Assembly: GCA_017645245.1 (NCBI GenBank)
Contig: JAGCPG010000126.1
Coordinates: 1 to 53,116 of the forward strand
Direction: 5' to 3'
From: Bacteroidales bacterium
GTDB lineage: Bacteria > Bacteroidota > Bacteroidia > Bacteroidales > F082
Length of the DNA stretch: 53,116 nucleotides
The notes under the pieces were generated by a model. The model ran no database searches, was not told where the DNA came from, and saw nothing but the letters and a program-made list of their open reading frames with translations. Made by a program: the position numbers and the translations under genes. Below are positions 43,901 to 52,974 of this stretch, in pieces. How positions within the stretch are numbered: the first letter of the stretch is position 1; each line of letters opens with the position of its first letter.

Positions 43901-45856
43901 ATGCTCGACTCAAAAATACCTTCCGGTCCTCTCGCTGAAAAATGGACCAATTATAAAAACTCGCAGAAATTGGTGAATCCTGCCAACAAGCGCAAACTCG
44001 ACATCATCGTGGTTGGTACAGGCTTGGCGGGAGCCTCGGCAGCCGCTTCGTTGGGTGCCTTGGGTTTCAATGTTGACATTTTCTGCATTCAGGACTCGCC
44101 GCGTCGCGCCCACAGCATCGCCGCCCAAGGCGGTATCAATGCAGCCAAGAACTACCAGAACGATGGCGACAGTGTGGAACGTCTGTTCCGCGACACCATC
44201 AAAGGCGGCGACTACCGTTCCCGTGAGGCCAACGTGTATCGTTTAGCCGAGGTCAGCGGCACCATCATCGACCAATGCGTGGCCCAAGGCGTACCTTTCG
44301 CCCGCGACTACGGCGGATTATTGGACAACCGCTCCTTCGGAGGCGCCCAAGTAAGCCGTACGTTTTATGCCAAAGGTCAGACGGGACAACAGCTTTTGTT
44401 GGGTGCTTACGGCGCATTGAGCCGTGAGATTGCCCGTGGCACGGTAAAGCTGCATGAGCGCCGCGAAATGATGGACTTGGTGATCAAGGATGGTAAAGCA
44501 AGGGGAATTATCGTGAGGAACCTCGTCACCGGCGATTTGGAACGCTATGCAGCCCATGCCGTGGTGTTGGCCACCGGCGGTTACGGCAACCTGTATTACC
44601 TATCCACCAACGCCATGAACAGCAACGGCAGCGCAGCCTGGGTATGCCACCGCAAAGGAGCCGCCTTTGCCAATCCCTGTTATGTGCAGATCCACCCGAC
44701 CTGCATCCCCGTGCACGGCGACTACCAAAGCAAGCTCACCCTGATGAGCGAGAGCCTGCGCAACGACGGCCGCATCTGGGTACCCAAGAAAAAAGAAGAT
44801 GCCGAGGCTGTTCGGGCAGGAAAAATGAGGGCCAACGACATCCCTGAGGAAGACCGCGACTATTACCTGGAGCGCCGTTATCCTGCCTTCGGCAACCTCG
44901 TTCCCCGTGACGTGGCCAGCCGAGCCGCCAAGGAACGCTGTGACGCCGGCTATGGCGTGGGCACAGGCTATGCCGTTTACTTAGACTTCGCTGATGCCAT
45001 ACGCCGATTGGGCAAGGATGCCGTCGAACAAAAATACGGCAATCTCTTCCAAATGTACCAAAAGATCACCGACGAGAACCCCTACGAGACTCCGATGATG
45101 ATCTATCCCGCCATCCATTACACCATGGGTGGCCTCTGGGTGGACTACGAACTGCAGACCACCATCCCAGGACTCTTCGCCGCTGGCGAAGCCAACTTCA
45201 GCGACCACGGCGCCAACCGCCTAGGCGCTTCAGCCTTGATGCAGGGACTGGCCGACGGCTATTATGTGTTGCCTTACACCTTGCAGAATTACCTTGCCGA
45301 TCAAATCAATGTAGGCAAAATCAAAACCGACACAGCAGAGTTTGACGAGGCTGAAAACAACGTCCGTCAACGCATTAATCGTCTGTTTCAAATAAGGGAA
45401 CCTCTTACCTCTCACCCCTCAACTCTCACCTCCGTTGATCACTTCCACAAGGCCCTAGGCAAGATCATGTGGGAATACTGCGGCATGGCCCGCAACACCG
45501 AGAGCCTCAACAAGGCCCAAAAGCTAGTCTCCGAGCTGGAGGATGAATTCTGGAAATCAGTCTTCGTCCCTGGCACCGCCAATGAGTTCAATCCCGAGCT
45601 GGAGAAGGCTTGCCGTTTGGAAGACTATTTCGAGTTAGCGCAACTGGTGATCGCCGATGCCTTGCACCGCGAGGAATCCTGCGGCGGGCATTTCCGCACC
45701 GAGCATCAAACCACTGATGGCGAGACCCTTCGCGACGACGACCGTTTCATGTATGTGGCCGCTTGGGAATACCAAGGTCACGGTCATCCCGAGACGATGG
45801 AAAAGGAACCCCTCAACTACGAACACATTCAGATCGCTACCCGTAATTACAAGTAA
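43901..45856 (+). CDS. sdhA: succinate dehydrogenase/fumarate reductase flavoprotein subunit
   Basis: A 651-residue flavoprotein. The FAD-binding [14 protein letters not shown] lies near 27-40. [14 protein letters not shown] holds the His expected to bind FAD covalently. [12 protein letters not shown] and the [12 protein letters not shown] region are present, and the C-terminal helical domain ends HEQI-like. Near residues 499-512 it has an inserted [11 protein letters not shown] encoded by heptamer repeats. The start ATG at 43901 gives [11 protein letters not shown]; a longer frame from 43829 would overlap sdhC. It is followed 3 bp later by sdhB. Confidence 0.95.
   Translation: MLDSKIPSGPLAEKWTNYKNSQKLVNPANKRKLDIIVVGTGLAGASAAASLGALGFNVDIFCIQDSPRRAHSIAAQGGINAAKNYQNDGDSVERLFRDTIKGGDYRSREANVYRLAEVSGTIIDQCVAQGVPFARDYGGLLDNRSFGGAQVSRTFYAKGQTGQQLLLGAYGALSREIARGTVKLHERREMMDLVIKDGKARGIIVRNLVTGDLERYAAHAVVLATGGYGNLYYLSTNAMNSNGSAAWVCHRKGAAFANPCYVQIHPTCIPVHGDYQSKLTLMSESLRNDGRIWVPKKKEDAEAVRAGKMRANDIPEEDRDYYLERRYPAFGNLVPRDVASRAAKERCDAGYGVGTGYAVYLDFADAIRRLGKDAVEQKYGNLFQMYQKITDENPYETPMMIYPAIHYTMGGLWVDYELQTTIPGLFAAGEANFSDHGANRLGASALMQGLADGYYVLPYTLQNYLADQINVGKIKTDTAEFDEAENNVRQRINRLFQIREPLTSHPSTLTSVDHFHKALGKIMWEYCGMARNTESLNKAQKLVSELEDEFWKSVFVPGTANEFNPELEKACRLEDYFELAQLVIADALHREESCGGHFRTEHQTTDGETLRDDDRFMYVAAWEYQGHGHPETMEKEPLNYEHIQIATRNYK
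45404..45431 (+). repeat. heptamer array in sdhA
   Basis: Four tandem 7-mers: CTTACCT, CTCACCC, CTCAACT, CTCACCT, preceded by a partial ACCT. The array is in frame in the C-terminal domain, before the conserved [17 protein letters not shown]. Confidence 0.88.
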
Positions 45857-45859
45857 GCC

Positions 45860-46654
45860 ATGAAGTTCACATTACATATTTGGAGACAGGAGTGCTCTAG
45901 GGCAAAAGGCCACTTCGAGACTTATAAAGTTGACAACATCAGCCCCGATTGCTCATTCCTTGAGATGCTTGACATCCTCAACGAACAGCTTATCACCGGC
46001 TCAACTCTCACCTCTCACCTCTCACCTTCCACCTCCCCCATAGCCCATCCCGTGTGTTTCGACAACGACTGTCGCGAGGGCATCTGCGGCATGTGTGGCT
46101 TGTATATCAACGGTCGTCCCCATGGCAACGACGACGGCATCACCACCTGCCAACTCCACATGCGCAAGTTTCATGACGGCGACGACATCTGGATCGAACC
46201 TTGGCGCGCCAAAGCCTTCCCTGTCATCCGCGACCTCGTGGTAGACCGTTCCGCCTTCGACAAGATCATCCAGGCGGGCGGCTACATCAGCACCACCACA
46301 GGCGGCGTCCCCGATGCCAACACCATCCCGATTCCCAAACACAAGGCTGACATGGCTATGGATGCGGCATCGTGCATCGGCTGCGGCGCTTGCGTGGCTG
46401 CCTGCAAGAACGCCAGCGCCATGCTATTTGTGGGCGCGAAGGTGAGCCACCTTGCCTTGTTGCCACAAGGCAAGGTTGAAGCCGCCGACCGTGTGAAAAA
46501 GATGGTATGCAAGATGGACGAGCTAGGCTTTGGAAGCTGCACCAACACCTACGCTTGCGAGGCCGAGTGCCCCAAACTCATCAAACGCCAAAACATCTCA
46601 CGCCTCAATCGCCACTGGATTGCCTCGCTACTGGGTCGGGACCGCAACTCTTAA
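45860..46654 (+). CDS. sdhB: succinate dehydrogenase/fumarate reductase iron-sulfur subunit
   Basis: A 264-residue iron-sulfur subunit. The N-terminal 2Fe-2S domain has CREGICGMC (about 71-79). The C-terminal domain has [12 protein letters not shown] (about 174) and [13 protein letters not shown] (about 229) for the 4Fe-4S and 3Fe-4S clusters. Directly before the first cluster motif (about 46-60) it carries [13 protein letters not shown], encoded by a heptamer array, where homologues I recall have a short turn. The frame is intact. It converges on yifB with a 24-bp gap. Confidence 0.95.
   Translation: MKFTLHIWRQECSRAKGHFETYKVDNISPDCSFLEMLDILNEQLITGSTLTSHLSPSTSPIAHPVCFDNDCREGICGMCGLYINGRPHGNDDGITTCQLHMRKFHDGDDIWIEPWRAKAFPVIRDLVVDRSAFDKIIQAGGYISTTTGGVPDANTIPIPKHKADMAMDAASCIGCGACVAACKNASAMLFVGAKVSHLALLPQGKVEAADRVKKMVCKMDELGFGSCTNTYACEAECPKLIKRQNISRLNRHWIASLLGRDRNS
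46000..46034 (+). repeat. heptamer array in sdhB
   Basis: Five tandem 7-mers (35 bp): CTCAACT, CTCACCT three times, TCCACCT. The array is in frame, about 12 codons upstream of the 2Fe-2S Cys motif. Confidence 0.92.
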
Positions 46655-46656
46655 CT

Positions 46657-46684
46657 TTTATCTCTAATCTTTTATCTCTCAACT
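46657..46684 (+). repeat. degenerate heptamer array between sdhB and yifB
   Basis: Four 7-mers in register: TTTATCT, CTAATCT, TTTATCT, CTCAACT. Further looser units (CGCAACT, CTTAACT) run back to 46643 across the sdhB stop. The array spans the convergent gene ends and includes the yifB stop codon. It looks like a decayed copy outside coding constraint. Confidence 0.6.
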
Positions 46685-48211
46685 CCCCCAATTGTCGCGA
46701 TCCAGACTCCTATAATTAATAGCCTCGGCCAAATGGTCGTGCTGAATCCGCTCACTGCCATCCAAATCGGCGATGGTGCGTGAAACCTTGAGAATTCTAT
46801 CGTATGCGCGAGCCGAAAGCCCCAAACGTCGCATGGCATTGCGCAAGGCATCTTGGCTGCGCTGGTCAAGCACGCAATACTGCTGCAGCAACTTGGAGGT
46901 CATCTGGGCATTGGAATGGATCCCAGGATAATCCTTGTAACGCTCCTCTTGGATCTTCCTCGCTTTGACCACCCGCTTGCGGATTTCAGCACTCGGCTCA
47001 CCTCGGCGCACGTCCGACAACTCATCGTACGGGACCGGTAAAACCTCGACGTGTAAGTCTATCCGATCCATCAAAGGTCCCGAAATTCTGTTCAGATACT
47101 TCTGCACTTCACCCGGCTTGCACACACACTCACGGTCAGGATGGTTGTAATAGCCGCAGGGACAAGGATTCATGGCCGCCACCAACATGAAGTTGGCTGG
47201 AAACTGCACCGACGTTTTCGCCCGGGAAATAGTGATCACCCGATCTTCCATCGGCTGTCTTAGAATTTCTAATGTATGTCGCTGTATTTCTGGGACTTCG
47301 TCAAGAAAAAGCAGGCCATTATGTGCAAGCGAAATTTCCCCAGGCTGGGGGAAAGAACCTCCACCGCACAAGCCAGCGTCAGAAATGGAATGGTGTGGAC
47401 TACGGAAGGGACGGGTGACCAGCAGCGTTTTATTCTTCCCCATCAAGCCCGCCACGGAATGGATCTTGGTAGTCTCCAGTGCCTCCGCCAAGGTCATCGG
47501 CGGCAGGATGCTCGGCAACCGTTTGGCCAGCATGGTCTTTCCAGAACCAGGACTGCCGATCAAAAGTACATTGTGCGAGCCGGCAGCCGCGATCTCCAAT
47601 GCCCTCTTGATGTTTTCCTGGCCTTTGACGTCCTGAAAATCATATGCATACACATCGTCCTGAACCAATGAATTCATATTAATGCGCTCCGGATCAATGT
47701 TCCGCTGGCCATTCAGGAAATCGACCACCTCCGAGAGGTCTCCCACTCCGATTACCTCAACACCATCAACGATGGCCGCTTCCTTGGCGTTCTCCTTGGG
47801 AATGATGATGCCCTTGAAACCTTCTTCCTTGGCCTTGATCGCCATAGGCAACACCCCTTTCACAGGGTTCAAAGTGCCATCAAGGGAAAGCTCGCCCATG
47901 ATAATGTACTGTTCCAACTTGCTGGCATCCACTTGGTTCGAAACCGCCATGATGCCAATGGCCAAAGGCAGGTCGTATGCCGAACCCTCTTTTTTGATGT
48001 CAGCTGGAGCCATGTTGATGGTGAGACGCCGTCGGGGGAACTTATAGCCAAGATTCGAGAATGACGCTAGAATCCTTTGCTGACTCTCTTTCACCGAATT
48101 GTCGGGCAATCCGACAAGAAAAAACTGAATTCCTTTTTCAGAATTGACTTCAATTGTGACTATTGTGGCATTGATGCCAACGATAGCACACCCAAATGCT
48201 TTTACTAACAT
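46679..48211 (-). CDS. YifB-family Mg chelatase-like AAA ATPase (ComM-like)
   Basis: A 510-residue YifB/ComM protein. An N-terminal ChlI-like domain is followed by a AAA domain with P-loop GSPGSGKT (about 217-224) and the Walker B LLFLDEV. A Cys-rich loop (CPCGYYNHPDRECVC) and a C-terminal Mg-chelatase lid follow. ComM proteins act as hexameric helicases that promote branch migration during natural transformation. Its promoter (48236-48243) overlaps a 21-bp palindrome. Confidence 0.92.
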   Translation of the reverse strand: MLVKAFGCAIVGINATIVTIEVNSEKGIQFFLVGLPDNSVKESQQRILASFSNLGYKFPRRRLTINMAPADIKKEGSAYDLPLAIGIMAVSNQVDASKLEQYIIMGELSLDGTLNPVKGVLPMAIKAKEEGFKGIIIPKENAKEAAIVDGVEVIGVGDLSEVVDFLNGQRNIDPERINMNSLVQDDVYAYDFQDVKGQENIKRALEIAAAGSHNVLLIGSPGSGKTMLAKRLPSILPPMTLAEALETTKIHSVAGLMGKNKTLLVTRPFRSPHHSISDAGLCGGGSFPQPGEISLAHNGLLFLDEVPEIQRHTLEILRQPMEDRVITISRAKTSVQFPANFMLVAAMNPCPCGYYNHPDRECVCKPGEVQKYLNRISGPLMDRIDLHVEVLPVPYDELSDVRRGEPSAEIRKRVVKARKIQEERYKDYPGIHSNAQMTSKLLQQYCVLDQRSQDALRNAMRRLGLSARAYDRILKVSRTIADLDGSERIQHDHLAEAINYRSLDRDNWGS

Positions 48212-48235
48212 GATATTATTTGTTTTTTACCGTTA

Positions 48236-48243
48236 CAAAGATA
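48236..48243 (-). promoter_or_regulatory. yifB -7 box (TATCTTTG on minus strand)
   Basis: CAAAGATA on the plus strand, 25 bp upstream of the yifB start. A second TATATTTG box on the plus strand (48257-48264) faces the other way into the 3' part of gldB. Confidence 0.55.
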
Positions 48244-48261
48244 TATAATCCGATTATATAT
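48241..48261. promoter_or_regulatory. 21-bp AT-rich palindrome over the yifB promoter
   Basis: ATATATAATC-C-GATTATATAT is a perfect 10-bp dyad with one central base. It overlaps the start of the yifB -7 box and an opposing TATATTTG box. It could be an operator for a dimeric regulator. No T-run follows it in either direction that would make it a terminator of gldB. Confidence 0.5.
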
Positions 48262-48290
48262 TTGTACGATATTCACAAATAATTTTTTGT

Positions 48291-49301
48291 TTATTTTTTT
48301 GGCTTATATTTGGATTCCTGAAAAACCCCTTGTAAATCAGTGTTTTGCATCAGATTTGGCAAAGAACATTCATGGCAATTCATGTACGATCTCACGATTT
48401 GCAAGCCAAGGTACTCACCCAAACGTGGCGGAGCCTCGTGGCTGTATTCATTGGTAAATGGGCCATCGGCAAAAAATATACGAAAAACATCATAATCAGA
48501 GGAATAAAGGCGCTGGTTCCCCACCAGGTCTGCCCAAACATTGCCTTCGTTTTCGGCAATCCAATCCATTTGTGTGTCAGAATAACCTAGCAACATCTGG
48601 TCTGAAATGGTCGGGCACATCGCCTCAACGAAAAACAAGGATTTGCCGACAAACACCATCTCTTCCAACAGGTTGGTTTGCTTGTGTCCTTCTTGAATAA
48701 AGGTCTTATATATCTGAATTCCAAGGTCTTTTGCCATAGAAGAGATCGTCGTCCTTTCCGCCATGTATTTAGGCATGCCGATCCTTTCGTATGCCTCGTC
48801 ACCGTTGAGGTACCAGTCCAAGGAGATCACCAGGGCATCATCCACAAACAGCACGGCGGGAATGTCGGGATTAACCCCTGAGACGCAGGTAAACACCTTT
48901 TCAGGAAGCTGGATTTCAGGATAATAATAGTTGAAATGCCGATACACGCCTTCGACAATGGTTTTCACCTCATGAAGATCCGGATAGGCTGCTTTCACCT
49001 TTTGATACAAGGAGACACTAAATGGATCAAGAGCAAAGTCCTTTAGGAATTTTACCGCCTCGGGATTGCTCAAGTCACCTTCCAGGAAGGGGCGGTACTC
49101 CGCCTGCGCCGCAAACAACTCCTGCTGAAAACGGGAGGTGTCCATGTTGAAAAGCACGTCCTCGTAACGGTAAAAAGTAAGCTGAGGGACTGATCCGACA
49201 TTCATCTCCAGTTGTTTCTTGTAGCTTGACTTATTGGAGTCGCAGCCGGCAAAAAGCGTGGCAATCAAAGCAACCATAACGACGTTAATTGAACTTTTCA
49301 T
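48291..49301 (-). CDS. gldB: GldB-like lipoprotein
   Basis: A 336-residue lipoprotein (lipobox LFAGC, Cys20). It resembles GldB and GldB-related proteins: FYRYEDVLFNMD (about 43), FLEGDLSNPEA, YFPEI-like YYYPEIQLP, VFVDDALVISLDWYLNGD and a His-containing segment near YSHEAPPRLGEY. In Flavobacterium GldB is needed for gliding. In non-gliding Bacteroidales its role is unclear, perhaps in envelope or T9SS function. It is transcribed from a TATTTTTG box (49324-49331), divergent from the phosphorylase gene. Confidence 0.78.
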   Translation of the reverse strand: MKSSINVVMVALIATLFAGCDSNKSSYKKQLEMNVGSVPQLTFYRYEDVLFNMDTSRFQQELFAAQAEYRPFLEGDLSNPEAVKFLKDFALDPFSVSLYQKVKAAYPDLHEVKTIVEGVYRHFNYYYPEIQLPEKVFTCVSGVNPDIPAVLFVDDALVISLDWYLNGDEAYERIGMPKYMAERTTISSMAKDLGIQIYKTFIQEGHKQTNLLEEMVFVGKSLFFVEAMCPTISDQMLLGYSDTQMDWIAENEGNVWADLVGNQRLYSSDYDVFRIFFADGPFTNEYSHEAPPRLGEYLGLQIVRSYMNCHECSLPNLMQNTDLQGVFQESKYKPKK

Positions 49302-49323
49302 GGTGTTAAAAATAAAATTTGTA

Positions 49324-49331
49324 CAAAAATA
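49324..49331 (-). promoter_or_regulatory. gldB -7 box (TATTTTTG on minus strand)
   Basis: CAAAAATA on the plus strand, 23 bp before the gldB start. It is part of a TTTGTACAAA palindrome (49318-49327). Confidence 0.55.
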
Positions 49332-49356
49332 ATTGATTTATATAATAAATAAGTTG

Positions 49357-49364
49357 TATTTTTG
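49357..49364 (+). promoter_or_regulatory. -7 box TATTTTTG of the nucleoside phosphorylase gene
   Basis: An exact TAnnTTTG box 41 bp before the start. A TTG at 49333-49335 lies 21 bp upstream as a possible -33 element. It is divergent from the gldB box. Confidence 0.6.
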
Positions 49365-49405
49365 CATTTTATTTAAAAATGATTTAACCATTTAGTTTTA
49401 ATAAC

Positions 49406-50284
49406 ATGAATCAAGCAATTCCAGCATCCCAACTTGTTTTGAACAATGAGGGAACGGTATATCATCTCGCGCTTCATCCCGAAGAACTGGCAGATGATGT
49501 CATTTTGGTAGGTGATCCTGGACGGGTAGATATGATTGCCTCTTATTTTGAAAAGATTGAAGTCAAACGTCAAAACCGCGAGCTTTGGAGCCGCACCGGT
49601 TATTATAACGGAAAAAGAATCACCGTATTGTCCACAGGCATGGGCACTGACAATCTCGACATTGTCATGAACGAGTTGGACACCCTGGCCAACATCGACC
49701 TTAAGACCCGCATGGTCAAGGAGGAACATCGCAAGCTGAACCTGATCCGTCTGGGAACCTCGGGCGCCTTGCAGGCCGACATCCCCGTGGAGGACAGCTA
49801 TGTAGCCACCCGCTATGCCATCGGCTTGGATGGGTTGCTCTACTTCTATGAAAAGAACGCTGAAGTGAACGAAATCGCCATGCGCGATGCCTTCATCGAA
49901 CAGATGAACTACCCCAAGGATCTTCCGATGCCCTACGTCGTGGAAGGCTCCAAGGCGCTGTTCGACCGTCTGGCCGAAGGCTATTTCCAAGGAATGACCG
50001 CCACAGCTCCCGGTTTCTATGGACCGCAAGGCAGAACCCTCAGGATGAAGCTCGCCTATCCCGAAAACAACCATAAAATAGAAGCGTTCCGCTATAAGGA
50101 CTGGAGGGTGTGCAACTTCGAGATGGAGTCGTCGGCCTTGTACGGCTTGGGAAAGATGATGGGACATAACTGCTTGACCATTTGTGCCGTGATTGCCAAC
50201 CGAGTGAGCGAAAAGTTCTGTACCGACTATCATCCATATGTAAAGAAACTTGTTGAAAACACATTAAATCGTTTATCCTCATAA
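49406..50284 (+). CDS. uridine/nucleoside phosphorylase
   Basis: A 292-residue member of the PNP/UDP phosphorylase family 1. The phosphate-binding VGDPGRVDMI (about 32-41), VLSTGMGTDN, RLGTSGALQ and NFEMESSALYGL segments are typical. The NFEMES Glu contacts the ribose. It probably splits uridine into uracil and ribose-1-phosphate for salvage; other nucleosides are possible. It is a single gene followed by the AT-rich spacer 50285-50448, which holds the porin promoter. Confidence 0.9.
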   Translation: MNQAIPASQLVLNNEGTVYHLALHPEELADDVILVGDPGRVDMIASYFEKIEVKRQNRELWSRTGYYNGKRITVLSTGMGTDNLDIVMNELDTLANIDLKTRMVKEEHRKLNLIRLGTSGALQADIPVEDSYVATRYAIGLDGLLYFYEKNAEVNEIAMRDAFIEQMNYPKDLPMPYVVEGSKALFDRLAEGYFQGMTATAPGFYGPQGRTLRMKLAYPENNHKIEAFRYKDWRVCNFEMESSALYGLGKMMGHNCLTICAVIANRVSEKFCTDYHPYVKKLVENTLNRLSS

Positions 50285-50348
50285 AATATTGAATCGGTTA
50301 ATATCACTAAATTTTAATTTTTTTGATGGGTATCTCAATAAAAAGCCG

Positions 50349-50356
50349 TATCTTTG
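50349..50356 (+). promoter_or_regulatory. promoter -7 box TATCTTTG of the OmpA genes
   Basis: An exact TAnnTTTG box followed by an approximately 85-nt AT-rich leader. A TTTG at 50322-50325 is 23 bp upstream, slightly longer than ideal. It likely drives both OmpA genes and perhaps the third barrel gene. Confidence 0.6.
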
Positions 50357-50448
50357 CGGCGGTTTTCTAATCAAAAACACGTAAAACATAGAGTATTTTA
50401 AGTTAGTTTAAACAAATATTTTAAAACAAATCCTAAAAAAATCAAAAA

Positions 50449-51657
50449 ATGAAAAAAGCAATTGTTACCCTTAGTGTAATTATGTTGACAGCTATGTCAG
50501 CATTTGCTCAAAGCGGCGATGAAACCATCCGTTACAACACCCAAAAGTTGAATCAGGGTTGGTTCATTGACCTGGCTGGAACCTACAGCTTTTTCGCTTC
50601 CAACGGTTCAGCTTACCGCGACATCACAACCTATTACGGCGGCTTGAACAACAAACATGCAAAGAGCTTGTTTGGTCTTTCTGGCAAAATCGGTAGAAGA
50701 GTTAGCCCAAGCGCCGCTGTGAGAATTGGCTATGATTGGCACCCTTCCTACAATGCAGATTCCTATTTCAACTTCAAGAGCCTGCATGTTGACTTCATGG
50801 AGAGTCCATTGGATCTGTTCTTGGGTTACAATCCTAAGAGATTCTGGACCCCGTGGGTCTATGGTGGTTTCGGTCTGCTCGCTTGCGACAAATTCCCGAA
50901 TGGCCAGACCAACAAAGGCAACTATCGTTTCTTGATCCACTGGAACTCAAATCTTGAATTTGGTCTCCACACCGGTATCATGAACAACTTCAGAATCAAC
51001 AACAGCTTGGACTTCCACATTGACTTCACCTCGGTGATCACCAAATGGGACTTCGACTCTAACGTTCGGGGTGGCGGATCCTTGTTCCACAGAGCTCACT
51101 ATGAATTGACTGGTATGGCCGGTTTGATGTGGTACATTGGTGGTCGTGGCTTCGATGTTGCCGAGACTGCTGAATACTACGTAACTGACTGCAGCGAAGA
51201 AGAAAGCATCATTGAGGAGTTGATGGAAGAACTTGAAAGATGCAGAGCCAACAACGAAGTCGAAGTTGACGAAGAAGGCAATGTCGTTGAACCTCAGCCT
51301 TGCGACACCATCGTGAAGTTCGTTGAAGGCGAGAGCATCAGCTATCCTTTCTCAATCTTCTTCAACAAGGGTTCATACGAACTGAGAGATGGCAGAGACC
51401 GCGTCAACCTCGAAGAGTTTGCCAAGGCTGCCAAGGCTAACGGCTACAAGGTTATCTTGAGAGGCACCTGCGACAGCGCCACCGCTTCAAGCAGCTTCAA
51501 CCAGACCCTTGCCGAGAACCGTTGCAACAAGGTTAAGCAAGAACTCGTTAGACTCGGCGTTCCGGAAAACACCATCACCATCAATCCTGTTGGTGGCGTG
51601 AGAGAACTCACTCCTGCTGAGTATGACCGCCGCGTGCTTATCCAATTGTCGAAATAA
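50449..51657 (+). CDS. OmpA-family outer-membrane protein 1
   Basis: A 402-residue protein with a signal peptide ending AFAQ. An N-terminal beta-barrel (about 25-255) is followed by a short acidic hinge. An OmpA-like peptidoglycan-binding domain (about 295-402) ends with NPVGGVRELTPAEYDRRV. It probably links outer membrane to peptidoglycan and may form a pore. The smooth codon use and strong promoter suggest high expression. The following gene is a paralogue 25 bp away. Confidence 0.9.
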   Translation: MKKAIVTLSVIMLTAMSAFAQSGDETIRYNTQKLNQGWFIDLAGTYSFFASNGSAYRDITTYYGGLNNKHAKSLFGLSGKIGRRVSPSAAVRIGYDWHPSYNADSYFNFKSLHVDFMESPLDLFLGYNPKRFWTPWVYGGFGLLACDKFPNGQTNKGNYRFLIHWNSNLEFGLHTGIMNNFRINNSLDFHIDFTSVITKWDFDSNVRGGGSLFHRAHYELTGMAGLMWYIGGRGFDVAETAEYYVTDCSEEESIIEELMEELERCRANNEVEVDEEGNVVEPQPCDTIVKFVEGESISYPFSIFFNKGSYELRDGRDRVNLEEFAKAAKANGYKVILRGTCDSATASSSFNQTLAENRCNKVKQELVRLGVPENTITINPVGGVRELTPAEYDRRVLIQLSK

Positions 51658-51682
51658 GAGATACTAATGAACCAAAACTAAA

Positions 51683-52942
51683 ATGAAAAGAATCTTATTA
51701 ATAGGCATCATCCTATGTGGAACGTTCACCGGCTTCGCCCAAACGGAGCGCGGTGAACGTTCTACTAATCCTGCAGACACCTTAAGGTATCTGGAATCGA
51801 AGCTAGGCCAAAACTGGTTTATCTCCGTAGACGGAAGCGTCAACTGGTGGCAAGGATCGGATCGCAATCCTGCCGGCAACTACACAAAGCTGAATGGACC
51901 AACATTCGGCGGAGGTGTCGCCTTGGGAAAATGGATCACCCACAAAACAGCATTCCGTCTTGCCTACGATGTCAATCGCTCCCATAGCTTTATCAACGGG
52001 CTGCACAACACAGAACACGGAGACCACTTTCGGTTCTTGTACGACAACAACCCCACTCCCGATGCCAATGGATATGTTGCAACAACCTTCATGTATCATA
52101 ACCTACATGGTGATGTGATGCTCAGTCCTATCGACATCATTCAAAATTACTATAATCCGAAAAGAGTTTACTCTCCCATCCCCTTCCTCGGAATGGGCAT
52201 TGCCTGTGTCTCCGGACACCCGTCAATGATAAAGTCACTCCTTGATGGAAGATGCAATTTTGAGTTTTCAGCCGATGCAGGTTTGATCAACCAATTCCGT
52301 CTGAACAAATACCTCGACATCAACGTGACGTTTATTGTAACTGCCCAAAGATACAATATTGACACGTGGTTCGACGAGTATGGCGCACATGGCGAAGCCG
52401 ACCCTAGGCCTAGAGTTGCCGACATCAACTATTCGGCAAACGCAGGACTAACTTGGTATGTTGGAGGTAGAATCTATGAACTACCTTATAAATATGTGGA
52501 GGTCATGAAAGAGACCACAGAAATCATCCAACATATCCACGACACCATTCCTTGCCCTGAGCAGCCCATCGTCATCGGTTCCGGCAACGATACCGTCACT
52601 GAAATCGTCAGCTACCCGATGTCTATCTTCTTCCACCGTGACAAACATGAACTCATGTCAGGCAGAGACAAAGTTAACCTTCGTGAAATTGCCGATGTGG
52701 TCAAGGAGAAGGGATGGACAGTACATCTGAGAGGTTCGTGCGATAGTGCGACTGCAACACCGGAATACAACAAGAGACTTGCCCAGAGACGCTGCAACAC
52801 CATCATGAACCTTTTGATTGACATGGGTGTTCCTGAGGATCTGATCGAGCTCGAACCCGTTGGCGGTGTCAAGGAATTGGATCCTACAGAGTATGACCGT
52901 CGTGTCTTGATCACCTTAGGCAAGAAAATCAAGAATAACTAA
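51683..52942 (+). CDS. OmpA-family outer-membrane protein 2 (paralogue)
   Basis: A 419-residue protein with a signal peptide ending GFAQ, of the same plan as the preceding gene. The C-terminal domains are clearly alike (SIFFHRDKHEL versus SIFFNKGSYEL, then RGSCDSATATPEYN versus RGTCDSATASSSFN, ending VGGVKELDPTEYDRRV). The barrel halves have diverged more. This points to tandem duplication with the OmpA domain under stronger constraint. It is probably cotranscribed with its neighbour. Confidence 0.9.
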   Translation: MKRILLIGIILCGTFTGFAQTERGERSTNPADTLRYLESKLGQNWFISVDGSVNWWQGSDRNPAGNYTKLNGPTFGGGVALGKWITHKTAFRLAYDVNRSHSFINGLHNTEHGDHFRFLYDNNPTPDANGYVATTFMYHNLHGDVMLSPIDIIQNYYNPKRVYSPIPFLGMGIACVSGHPSMIKSLLDGRCNFEFSADAGLINQFRLNKYLDINVTFIVTAQRYNIDTWFDEYGAHGEADPRPRVADINYSANAGLTWYVGGRIYELPYKYVEVMKETTEIIQHIHDTIPCPEQPIVIGSGNDTVTEIVSYPMSIFFHRDKHELMSGRDKVNLREIADVVKEKGWTVHLRGSCDSATATPEYNKRLAQRRCNTIMNLLIDMGVPEDLIELEPVGGVKELDPTEYDRRVLITLGKKIKNN

Positions 52943-52974
52943 GGTATAGTTAATTAAAAGAACTATGAAAAAAT

